From Thermococcus sp. (GTDB lineage Archaea > Methanobacteriota_B > Thermococci > Thermococcales > Thermococcaceae): a DNA stretch of 7,559 nucleotides. The notes beneath the pieces are model-generated. The model searched no databases. It saw only the letters and a list, made by a program, of their open reading frames with translations, and was not told where the DNA came from. Made by a program: the position numbers and the translations under genes. The stretch covers positions 1 through 7,559 of the forward strand of contig JALTMZ010000026.1 in assembly GCA_027001105.1 (NCBI GenBank), read 5' to 3'. Position 1 is the first letter of the stretch, and every line of letters begins with the position of its first letter. Positions 1-4,691 of the stretch are shown in pieces.

Positions 1-39
1 GGTTATTAACCTCCGGACATATTATATGAGGGTGATACC

Positions 40-342
40 ATGCTCGCTGAAAAGCCCTACCTCCTCGGGAGGGAAAAGCCCCTCTCAAAGAGGGAAATAG
101 CCCAGGCCCTCCGCTGGGCCATCGAGGCCGAGCTCGACGCCATAAGCTTCTACGAACAGCTGGCGGAGCTCATAGAGGACGAGAGGATAAAGCACATCTT
201 CTACGACGTTGCCAACGAGGAGAAGGAGCACGTTGGGGAGTTCCTGGCGGCGCTTCTTGAGGTCGATGAGGAGCTCGTGAAGTACATGAAGGAAGGCTTC
301 GAGGAGGTTGAGGAAGAGACCGGCATAAAGGTCAAACTGTGA
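40..342 (+). CDS. Small ferritin-like (half-ferritin, encapsulated-ferritin type) protein
   Basis: A 100-residue, mostly helical protein. It carries one copy of the di-iron half-motif: Glu31 with Ala34 and Tyr38 in the first helix (ELDAISFY), then Glu61-x-x-His64 (EKEH) in the second. A single pair makes only half of a di-iron site, so by analogy with encapsulated ferritins it should dimerise and bind iron, probably as a ferroxidase or iron-handling protein. The sequence closely resembles, from memory, the ferritin-like domain at the N-terminus of the P. furiosus encapsulin, including the ending GFEEV..TGI. Here it stops after that domain, with no shell protein and no obvious cargo-loading tail. 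The start is set by GAGGGTGAT at 28-36, 3 bases before ATG. It is the only + strand gene and is clearly GC-richer (about 57%) than its neighbours. Whether an encapsulin shell gene lies to the left cannot be seen. Confidence 0.88.
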   Translation: MLAEKPYLLGREKPLSKREIAQALRWAIEAELDAISFYEQLAELIEDERIKHIFYDVANEEKEHVGEFLAALLEVDEELVKYMKEGFEEVEEETGIKVKL

Positions 343-388
343 TCCTTTCATTCCTTTTCTTGCTGTTTTCTGATTTTAATTCTTTTTA
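343..388 (+). terminator. T-rich terminator in convergent gap
   Basis: The 46 bases between the two convergent stop codons contain several T-runs on the + strand (CCTTTTCT, CTGTTTTC, GATTTTAATTCTTTTT) and no hairpin. This is the usual look of an archaeal terminator for the + strand gene. The opposite strand is A-rich here, so it offers no matching stop signal for the - strand operon, whose transcript may run antisense into the half-ferritin gene. Confidence 0.55.
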
Positions 389-913
389 TCACGGACCAAT
401 ATGCATCATCTGGCTGTACATGGACCAGTCAAGAAGAAGTTCGTATTCAGCTCTCAGTGTATAGTAATGGCTCTTCTCCATGTCACTTAAATATCTCATC
501 AGTTTTTTCTTTTCTTTACCCTCAACAAGCTTTTCAAGCTCCTCATAGAACTGAGCCGCCATTTCCTCAGCTTTCATAGCCCACCTGATGAGATCTATTA
601 TATCCTTCACATCTTGGAGTTTCTTCGCAACTGGCTTCAGCTCAGGCCCTATGTATTCTTTTGGAGTTCTAACCTCTTCTCCAAGAAACATTTCAGAATG
701 TATCCTTCTAAGGAGCTCTTCATGCTTTCTTTCTTCTCCCGCAAGCCAGTTTATCTTCTCCTTTAAGGGTTTAATTTCAATATTGCTGGCGAGACTTTCA
801 TAGAATTCTTTTGCTCCACTCTCAGAAGTTATTGCCATCTCCAACAGCTCCTTAAGAGAAAGGTTCTTAATTTTTTCAAAAGGGTTATTCTCATCGAGCT
901 CTTGTGGAATCAT
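389..913 (-). CDS. Ferritin-like di-iron protein (rubrerythrin-like, no rubredoxin domain)
   Basis: A 174-residue protein holding two tandem copies of the ferritin half-motif, enough for a complete di-iron four-helix bundle in one chain. First copy: Glu31/Ala34/Tyr38 (ESGAKEFY) and Glu61-x-x-His64 (ERKH). Second copy: Glu116/Ala119/Tyr123 (EEMAAQFY) and Glu146-x-x-His149 (EKSH). There are no cysteines, so the rubredoxin domain of true rubrerythrins is absent and electrons would have to come from a partner such as the rubredoxin at 2056-2217. It ends in an unusual methionine-rich tail (MYSQMMHIGP). It is the last gene of a tight three-gene operon, 3 bp after the preceding stop; its Shine-Dalgarno sequence (GAGGAGGGAT) lies in the end of that gene. 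Likely roles are peroxide reduction or iron handling; the substrate is unknown. Confidence 0.87.
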   Translation of the reverse strand: MIPQELDENNPFEKIKNLSLKELLEMAITSESGAKEFYESLASNIEIKPLKEKINWLAGEERKHEELLRRIHSEMFLGEEVRTPKEYIGPELKPVAKKLQDVKDIIDLIRWAMKAEEMAAQFYEELEKLVEGKEKKKLMRYLSDMEKSHYYTLRAEYELLLDWSMYSQMMHIGP

Positions 914-916
914 AAG

Positions 917-1264
917 TTATCCCTCCTCAAGCAGCAGTCCAATTTCATTATAAATCTCTATCTTATTAAAGCCTTCCTGTTTTAACACATTGATTATATC
1001 CCTGAGGATTCTTCTCTGCACGTTTATTGCCACCATCTGACAGAAATGACACTCTGGAGTTGATCGAGCCATGAAGAGAAAAATCTGGGCCTTTTTACCT
1101 TCAATCGTAACTCCATAAACAAGACCTTCATCAACTATGTTTAGATCCGTTTCCGGATCCCTGACTCTCTTTAGTATTTCAACAACGCGCTTAACATCCT
1201 CGGGTAGCTCCTTCCTCTTCATATCTCTTGTATCCTTCCGCTTTAAAAAGCCAAACAGCCGCAT
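917..1264 (-). CDS. MIP18/DUF59 family protein with CxxC motif
   Basis: A 115-residue protein with the MIP18 (DUF59, PaaD/SufT-like) pattern: an N-terminal helix, then RDPETDLNIVDEGLV (residues about 35-49), and a TPECHFC loop (69-75) before a long helix. The family takes part in iron-sulfur cluster assembly and delivery. The loop cysteine is the residue thought to matter in that role, and here it is doubled as Cys72 and Cys75. The basic N-terminus (MRLFGFLKRKD) is short and not a convincing signal or membrane segment. It starts 3 bp after its paralogue's stop codon, with GAGAGGG about 7 bases before ATG, and is followed 3 bp later by the ferritin-like gene. Inference: it assembles or repairs iron centres damaged by oxidants, perhaps those of its operon partner. 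An in-frame Met15 is possible but less well placed as a start. Confidence 0.85.
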   Translation of the reverse strand: MRLFGFLKRKDTRDMKRKELPEDVKRVVEILKRVRDPETDLNIVDEGLVYGVTIEGKKAQIFLFMARSTPECHFCQMVAINVQRRILRDIINVLKQEGFNKIEIYNEIGLLLEEG

Positions 1265-1267
1265 TAC

Positions 1268-1621
1268 TTAGCCCTCTCTTAAATCTTCTGGCTTATATCT
1301 GCCTTTATTTTCAAATTTCCCTACTATTTTGTTTCCCAGATCATAAACATAAACATTATCAAATTTAACAAGTGCAAAACGCTCCATTATGTCACCGATT
1401 ATCTTCGAGTATGCTATTGGGGATTCTCCTATGATGTTGTACTCAGCGTGGCTTTCAAATCTCAGCCATATCTTTAGGGTGTCCTTGGTCACTTCAATGC
1501 CAGCAACGACACCTGAGTCAAGTATATCCCCGCCAGTTACAGGATCAGTTATCTTTTTAAGCTCTTCAAGGACCTCACGATATTCTGGAGGATACTCTCT
1601 GTCTGGACTGTAAATTTTCAT
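1268..1621 (-). CDS. MIP18/DUF59 family protein lacking cysteine
   Basis: A 117-residue protein recognised by the MIP18/DUF59 signature KKITDPVTGGDILDSGVVAG (about residues 22-41), in the same position as in its downstream neighbour. It contains no cysteine at all: the loop that carries the conserved Cys in active family members reads ESHAEYNIIGESP (about 56-68) here. It may be a structural or regulatory partner of the CxxC-bearing paralogue at 917-1264, with the two forming a heteromer; that is inference. The start has GGTGAAGAG at 1624-1632, just before ATG. It is the first gene of the DUF59-DUF59-ferritin operon and lies about 76 bp after superoxide reductase, from which it is separated by a T-run. 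Confidence 0.8.
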   Translation of the reverse strand: MKIYSPDREYPPEYREVLEELKKITDPVTGGDILDSGVVAGIEVTKDTLKIWLRFESHAEYNIIGESPIAYSKIIGDIMERFALVKFDNVYVYDLGNKIVGKFENKGRYKPEDLREG

Positions 1622-1650
1622 TACTCTTCACCAGTTTGTAGTTAGTCAAT

Positions 1651-1662
1651 CAATTAAAAAAC
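1651..1662 (-). promoter_or_regulatory. Possible TATA element for the DUF59/ferritin operon
   Basis: On the - strand this reads GTTTTTTAATTG, a T/A-rich stretch about 30-40 bases before the first DUF59 start codon. A start site about 27 bases on would fall close to the ribosome binding site, which is awkward. Read-through from the rubredoxin-superoxide reductase operon is a fair alternative. Confidence 0.3.
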
Positions 1663-1680
1663 ATTGCTTGGACAAAAATG

Positions 1681-1697
1681 GATAAAAGAGAGAAAAA
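1681..1697 (-). terminator. T-run terminator after superoxide reductase
   Basis: Directly after the stop codon the - strand reads TTTTTCTCTCTTTTATC, with no hairpin. This fits an intrinsic archaeal terminator, possibly partial, since another co-directional operon follows. Confidence 0.5.
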
Positions 1698-2045
1698 TCA
1701 CTCAACGTCAACACTATTCTCCCAGAGTCCGTGAATGTTGCAGTAGCTCAAAGCATAGAGCTTGCCCTTCTTGCTTGTTCTAATGTAGAACTTTGCCTTT
1801 GGCTCTGTTAGGGGATCCCCATGGTTTGTAAAGGCTACTCTACCAACCATAACTGGGAACTTCTCCCCATCGGGATGGAAGTAGAGCTCAATCCAGGCTA
1901 TGTGATGTTCCGGTGTATTGGGATGAGGAATTTCCTTTCCAACGCTAACCTCTACCTCTAAGAGGTCACCTTCCTTCTTGTACTCTATAACTGGAACGTG
2001 CTTTTCTCCCTTCCAGTCTCCAGAAGCTATAGTTTTGCTCAGCAT
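1698..2045 (-). CDS. sor: Superoxide reductase (neelaredoxin type, class II)
   Basis: Reduces superoxide to hydrogen peroxide in the cytoplasm without making O2, using electrons from rubredoxin. The 115-residue chain has the full set of mononuclear iron ligands: His16, His41, His47, the C-terminal Cys102 and His105 (SYCNIHGLWEN). It also has Glu14 and Lys15 beside the active site (GEKHVP), and the HPNTPEHH block. It lacks the N-terminal desulforedoxin domain of class I enzymes. It is about nine residues shorter than the P. furiosus enzyme as I recall it, with the gap in the loop before TEPKAKF. The start is placed at the ATG at 2045, because GAGGTGGTG stands 6 bases ahead and the protein then aligns with the P. 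furiosus N-terminus (M-x-S-x-T-I). In-frame GTG codons at 2054 and 2051 lie inside that Shine-Dalgarno region and are rejected. It follows rubredoxin by 10 bp, so donor and enzyme are made together. Confidence 0.97.
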   Translation of the reverse strand: MLSKTIASGDWKGEKHVPVIEYKKEGDLLEVEVSVGKEIPHPNTPEHHIAWIELYFHPDGEKFPVMVGRVAFTNHGDPLTEPKAKFYIRTSKKGKLYALSYCNIHGLWENSVDVE

Positions 2046-2057
2046 CTCCACCACCTC
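2046..2057 (-). promoter_or_regulatory. Ribosome binding site deciding the superoxide reductase start
   Basis: GAGGTGGTG overlaps the rubredoxin stop codon (TGAGGTGGTG) and stands about 6 bases before the ATG at 2045. It fixes the start downstream of the two in-frame GTG codons and implies translational coupling with rubredoxin. Confidence 0.7.
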
Positions 2058-2217
2058 ATTCTATTTTCTCAAACATGTCTTTTCCGGCTCCGCAGAGGGG
2101 ACAAACCCAGTCATCTGGGAGCTCTTCAAATTTTGTTCCCGGAGCTATACCGGCATCTGGGTCTCCTTCCTCTTCATCATATATGTATCCACAGACTAAA
2201 CACTTCCACTTTGCCAT
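2056..2217 (-). CDS. Rubredoxin
   Basis: A 53-residue one-iron electron carrier in the cytoplasm. Two CxxCG knuckles supply the four sulfur ligands: Cys6/Cys9 ([10 protein letters not shown]) and Cys39/Cys42 (VCPLCGA). The family block [19 protein letters not shown] lies between them. The length is exactly typical. It is the expected direct donor for superoxide reductase, rubrerythrin and the flavodiiron protein, and is itself reduced by the NAD(P)H:rubredoxin oxidoreductase at 2902-3999. The ATG follows GAGGT by 7 bases. It leads a two-gene operon with superoxide reductase and has a well-formed promoter region upstream. A second ATG at 2224 is out of frame and ignored. Confidence 0.97.
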   Translation of the reverse strand: MAKWKCLVCGYIYDEEEGDPDAGIAPGTKFEELPDDWVCPLCGAGKDMFEKIE

Positions 2218-2251
2218 AATACATACCTCACTCTAATATTCTTAGGACAGC

Positions 2252-2260
2252 CTTATAAAG
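2252..2260 (-). promoter_or_regulatory. TATA box of the rubredoxin-superoxide reductase operon
   Basis: On the - strand CTTTATAAG is preceded by GCAAA, a good BRE-like element. Its centre is about 39 bases from the rubredoxin ATG, which predicts a start near 2229 and a leader of about a dozen bases carrying the GAGGT ribosome binding site. An identical copy of the core lies 22 bp further upstream. Confidence 0.6.
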
Positions 2261-2276
2261 TTTGCGTTTCAAACTT
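2258..2276 (-). promoter_or_regulatory. Candidate operator; contains a SurR-type GTTnnnAAC site
   Basis: AAGTTTG and CAAACTT form a 7-bp inverted repeat around a 5-base spacer. Nested in it, at 2266-2274, is GTTTGAAAC, a match to the GTTnnnAAC half of the SurR consensus. Five bases further on the - strand reads CTT where the extended consensus has GTT. It lies just upstream of the BRE/TATA of the rubredoxin promoter. SurR is the redox-responsive sulfur regulator of Thermococcales; assigning it here is inference from the motif alone. Confidence 0.4.
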
Positions 2277-2285
2277 ATAAAGTTG

Positions 2286-2298
2286 GAAAAAAGAAAGA
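2286..2298 (-). terminator. T-run terminator after rubrerythrin
   Basis: The - strand reads TCTTTCTTTTTTC within a few bases of the rubrerythrin stop codon, with no hairpin, which is typical for archaeal termination. It separates rubrerythrin from the rubredoxin operon. Confidence 0.55.
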
Positions 2299-2299
2299 T

Positions 2300-2815
2300 T
2301 CACTCAAAGACAACAAACTTCTCTTTTGGAACACCGCAAACAGGACACTTTTCTGGGGCTTCATCAACTGCCGTATAACCACAGACAGGGCATATGTAAA
2401 CCTTCTTGATCTCTATATCTTTCTTCTCTTTTGCAAGCTCCTTGGCTTTTCTGTATAGCTCAGCATGTATTTTCTCCGCCTCTAAGGCATAAGTGGTGCT
2501 CCTAACAGCTTCGTTCTCTCCTTGTAATTCCGCGACAGCTTTGTATGCTGGGTACATTTCCTCAACTTCGAAAGTTTCCCCATCTATTGCTACTTGTAGG
2601 TTCTCCACGGTGTCTTTCACTCCTCCAAGGGCTTTAAGATGGTTCCTTGCATGAACCAGTTCTGCAAATGCAATGGCCCTAAAAAGCTTTGCAATGTTTG
2701 GGAATCCCTCCTTCTCAGCAACCTCGGCAAAAATCATGTACCTCATGTGTGCCTGGCTTTCACCTGCATAAGCTTCGCTTAAAAACTTCTTTGTCATTTC
2801 CCTTTTCACAACCAT
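2300..2815 (-). CDS. Rubrerythrin (NADH peroxidase component)
   Basis: Reduces hydrogen peroxide to water in the cytoplasm, taking electrons from rubredoxin and its NAD(P)H reductase. The 171-residue chain has an N-terminal di-iron four-helix bundle: Glu19/Ala22/Tyr26 (ESQAHMRY), Glu52-x-x-His55 (ELVH), the GETFEVEEMYP segment near 79-89, and Glu114-x-x-His117 (EKIH). A C-terminal rubredoxin-like domain binds one iron with Cys142/145 (ICPVCGY) and Cys157/160 (KCPVCGV). Length and sequence match P. furiosus rubrerythrin almost throughout. The ATG at 2815 is preceded by GGGGGGA at a usual distance. It appears to be a single-gene transcript, with its own TATA box upstream and a T-run terminator behind. 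It removes the peroxide that superoxide reductase, encoded just downstream, produces. Confidence 0.97.
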   Translation of the reverse strand: MVVKREMTKKFLSEAYAGESQAHMRYMIFAEVAEKEGFPNIAKLFRAIAFAELVHARNHLKALGGVKDTVENLQVAIDGETFEVEEMYPAYKAVAELQGENEAVRSTTYALEAEKIHAELYRKAKELAKEKKDIEIKKVYICPVCGYTAVDEAPEKCPVCGVPKEKFVVFE

Positions 2816-2834
2816 GTCATTCCCCCCATCGAAT

Positions 2835-2864
2835 TATTTCAGTATATTTTTCGAATGTGAAATA
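2835..2864. repeat. Inverted repeat TATTTCA-N16-TGAAATA at the rubrerythrin promoter
   Basis: Two perfect 7-base arms at 2835-2841 and 2858-2864 are separated by 16 bases. One arm overlaps the end of the TATA box and the other the predicted transcription start, a position where a repressor would block initiation. The arms are A/T-rich and short, so chance is possible. Confidence 0.35.
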
Positions 2865-2869
2865 TAAAA
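2861..2869 (-). promoter_or_regulatory. TATA box of rubrerythrin
   Basis: TTTTATATT on the - strand, with a purine-rich GAGAAAG just upstream as a possible BRE. Its centre lies about 50 bases before the ATG, which predicts transcription from near 2839 and a leader of about 24 bases. The box sits between the NROR stop codon and rubrerythrin. Confidence 0.55.
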
Positions 2870-2901
2870 GGCTTTCTCAAGCTATTAAGTTGCTATAAAT
2901 T

Positions 2902-3999
2902 TCACAGGAGCTCATTATACTCTGCCCCACTCTTGATGAGTTTCTCAAGCTTCGTAGCGGATCTTAAGTCGTCAAGAACTACTGCCCCAATGATTTTCCC
3001 CCGATGATTAATGAAGAGTTTGATGTTTTCATCTATCCATCTGCCATAACCACCAATCTTACCAATGATTGCCACGGAAAAACCAGCAAGCTTGAAAATT
3101 GAGGAACGAAATTCAAAGTCATACTTGTCCTCCTCCCCACGGAGCAGGTTTGCCAGAACCCTTGCATGTTCCATGGAAGCTCTGGCAGTTCCGCAAATTA
3201 TGCCGTTGTACTCTGCACAGTCCCCTATTGCATAGATGTCTTTCGCAGATGTTCTGAATCTATCATCTATCAGAATACCCCTTCCAGCGTGTATTCCACT
3301 CCTCACTGCAATTTCTCTATTTGGTATTATACCAAAAGCACACACTTTAAGCTTCCCTTCTACGTACCCCCTATCTGTAAGGATTCCACGCTCGTCAGCC
3401 TTTACCAAATTCGTGTTGAGATAAAACTCAACTCCCACATCTTCAAGCCTTTTTTCCAATATTCTGCTCAGCTCCTCATCGAGACCAAGGAGAGTATTCC
3501 TCCTGTGAATAAGCCGCACCCCATAACCAGCTTTCGCAAGATTTCCAGCAAGCTCAAGTGCTATAAATCCTCCCCCCAGAATTATCGCATCTCCTTCTCG
3601 CTCAAGGATCTCTTTTATCACCCTCGCATCTTCAAGTGTTCTCAATACGTTTAAGTGCTCCCTGCCATCTACTATGGGTTCTCTCGCCCTTGCTCCCGTT
3701 GCAAGAACAAGAATGTCATAGTCAAGTTCTCCCTCTGAGGTTATCACCCTTTTCCTTGCTCTGTCTATCACCTTGGCGTCAGCTCCAAGCTTCAGCTCTA
3801 TGCTCTTCTTTTCATACCAGTCAAAAGAATAGGGAAAGAGCGACTTTTCATTAACAAAACCGGCTATGTAATGACTCAGCATGGGCTTGCTGTAATATGG
3901 TACGTTTTCTCTGTCGATTATTATAATATCGAAGTCATTAGACAGCTCTTTTGCCAGCGTGACCCCAGCAATGCCGTTTCCAACTATTAAAAGCTTCAT
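2902..3999 (-). CDS. NAD(P)H:rubredoxin oxidoreductase
   Basis: An FAD enzyme of the pyridine nucleotide-disulfide oxidoreductase fold that passes NAD(P)H electrons to rubredoxin in the cytoplasm. It has 365 residues, close to the P. furiosus enzyme. Visible parts in order: FAD dinucleotide fold GNGIAG (7-12); the family block [16 protein letters not shown] (33-48); [10 protein letters not shown] (99-108); NAD(P)H fold [11 protein letters not shown] (142-152); second FAD motif [11 protein letters not shown] (256-266); and the C-terminal KIIGAVV...RSATKLEK segment. It lacks the CxxxxC redox disulfide of disulfide reductases. It starts 9 bp after the ferritin-like gene, with GAGGGA overlapping that gene's stop codon, so the two are almost surely co-transcribed. 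It is the entry point of electrons for the whole detoxification cluster. Preference for NADPH or NADH cannot be read from the sequence. Confidence 0.95.
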   Translation of the reverse strand: MKLLIVGNGIAGVTLAKELSNDFDIIIIDRENVPYYSKPMLSHYIAGFVNEKSLFPYSFDWYEKKSIELKLGADAKVIDRARKRVITSEGELDYDILVLATGARAREPIVDGREHLNVLRTLEDARVIKEILEREGDAIILGGGFIALELAGNLAKAGYGVRLIHRRNTLLGLDEELSRILEKRLEDVGVEFYLNTNLVKADERGILTDRGYVEGKLKVCAFGIIPNREIAVRSGIHAGRGILIDDRFRTSAKDIYAIGDCAEYNGIICGTARASMEHARVLANLLRGEEDKYDFEFRSSIFKLAGFSVAIIGKIGGYGRWIDENIKLFINHRGKIIGAVVLDDLRSATKLEKLIKSGAEYNELL

Positions 4000-4008
4000 A
4001 AAAGTCCC

Positions 4009-4551
4009 TCATGGCTGGGTTCTGGGTTTGTAGTATATTTCAACTTGATTGAATATCACATGGGGAGGTGCTTCAACGTATTCAGGTTTCCCCATCATTA
4101 ATCCCTCAAGATATTCCTCATGAGCTTCAATAGCTCTATAATGAGCCCTCTCCTGTGCAGCCAAGAAATCAAAAAGAATCCTATGCTCGGGGAGTTTTTG
4201 TGCTAAAAGGGTATAAACCCTTTCAGCGGTCTTCTCGTTCATAAGGGCAGTCTTTAGGGCCTCCACAAGGTTTCCCAAAGTTACAATATTGACTGTGCTC
4301 TCAGCAAATGGGACATCTCCCGGAACTGTATACTCCTTGCTTCCAAAGAGATTCTCATGCAGGTTTAGGAGGAGTGTTTTATGTGCTTGCTCAGCCTTTG
4401 CAAGATCTTTAAAGAATTCAGCTATTAGCTCCCCCCTTCCTTCGGAAAGCTTAAGATAGAACTGTATTGCGTCCTCCTCAGATGCAATCGCGTATCCCAG
4501 AATTTCCCTTTCGGACAGTTTCTCCAACTTCTTAACGATCTCCTCTTCCAT
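4009..4551 (-). CDS. Ferritin-like di-iron protein (rubrerythrin-like, no rubredoxin domain)
   Basis: A 180-residue helical protein with two tandem ferritin half-motifs: Glu25/Ala28/Tyr32 (EEDAIQFY) with Glu54-x-x-His57 (EQAH), and Glu106/Ala109/Tyr113 (EKTAERVY) with Glu134-x-x-His137 (ERAH). It has no cysteine, hence no rubredoxin domain. It is a distant paralogue of the protein at 389-913; the linker and the tail (PPHVIFNQVEIYYKPR) differ. ATG codons at 4560, 4557 and 4551 are in frame. I chose 4551 because GAGATGAT stands 4 bases before it and the candidate TATA box would give a leader of about 11 bases, whereas 4560 has no ribosome binding site and would be nearly leaderless. It heads an operon with the rubredoxin reductase, which suggests the reductase supplies its electrons via rubredoxin. 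Peroxide reduction or iron storage are both possible. Confidence 0.87.
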   Translation of the reverse strand: MEEEIVKKLEKLSEREILGYAIASEEDAIQFYLKLSEGRGELIAEFFKDLAKAEQAHKTLLLNLHENLFGSKEYTVPGDVPFAESTVNIVTLGNLVEALKTALMNEKTAERVYTLLAQKLPEHRILFDFLAAQERAHYRAIEAHEEYLEGLMMGKPEYVEAPPHVIFNQVEIYYKPRTQP

Positions 4552-4585
4552 TGACATCATCTCACTAATATCTTCACTTAGCTTC

Positions 4586-4592
4586 TATTTAA
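4586..4592 (-). promoter_or_regulatory. Candidate TATA box of the ferritin-like/NROR operon
   Basis: TTAAATA on the - strand; a start about 27 bases on would fall at about 4562, just before the gene. A second A/T-rich candidate (TTTTAAATTT, about 4668-4678) lies further upstream and would give a leader of around 95 bases. Confidence 0.45.
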
Positions 4593-4593
4593 G

Positions 4594-4613
4594 GGTATCC
4601 GAGCAATGATACC
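4594..4613. repeat. Inverted repeat GGTATC-N8-GATACC upstream of TATA
   Basis: Perfect 6-base arms at 4594-4599 and 4608-4613 around an 8-base spacer. The repeat ends one base before the candidate TATA box, where an activator or a BRE-blocking repressor would bind. The non-coding stretch 4552-4691 otherwise holds only TATA-like sequence; I see no small gene in it. Confidence 0.4.
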
Positions 4614-4691
4614 AAATAAAGCTTCAATCCAAAAGCGAGTAGTGGGAACCTTAGACATGAGATCCAAGAAATTTAAAAGTTAAAGACGAAA

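Larger units (their letters stand above)
2252..2284 (-). repeat. Two direct copies of AACTTTATAAG, 22 bp apart
   Basis: The 11-mer AACTTTATAAG occurs at 2252-2262 and again at 2274-2284 on the - strand. Their spacing is about two helical turns. Both contain a TATA-like core, so this is either a tandem promoter or a duplicated regulator site. Confidence 0.7.

Noticed and set aside
1..39. End of an upstream gene (frame ending in TGA at 27-29) or a promoter for the half-ferritin
   Set aside because: Only about nine codons are visible, and the A/T-rich stretches are too close to the ribosome binding site to serve as a TATA box; nothing can be supported.
343..388. Remnant of an encapsulin shell gene after the half-ferritin
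   Set aside because: The 46 bases are T-rich non-coding sequence in every frame, and the next gene is convergent and unrelated to encapsulin.
2046..2054. Superoxide reductase starting at GTG 2054 or 2051
   Set aside because: These codons are part of the Shine-Dalgarno region; the ATG at 2045 has ideal spacing and matches the N-terminus of the P. furiosus protein.
1978..2219. Two + strand open frames of 73 codons over rubredoxin and the superoxide reductase start
   Set aside because: Both are shadows of rubredoxin, whose four cysteines and exact family length leave no doubt about the coding strand.
3166..3654. 162-codon + strand open frame opposite the rubredoxin reductase
   Set aside because: It lies wholly inside a clear, well-conserved enzyme on the other strand, has no ribosome binding site that I can see, and its translation resembles no family.
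4679..4687. GTTAAAGAC as a second SurR-type site upstream of the ferritin-like/NROR operon
   Set aside because: It has one mismatch in six fixed positions and no matching third element, which is too weak to call.
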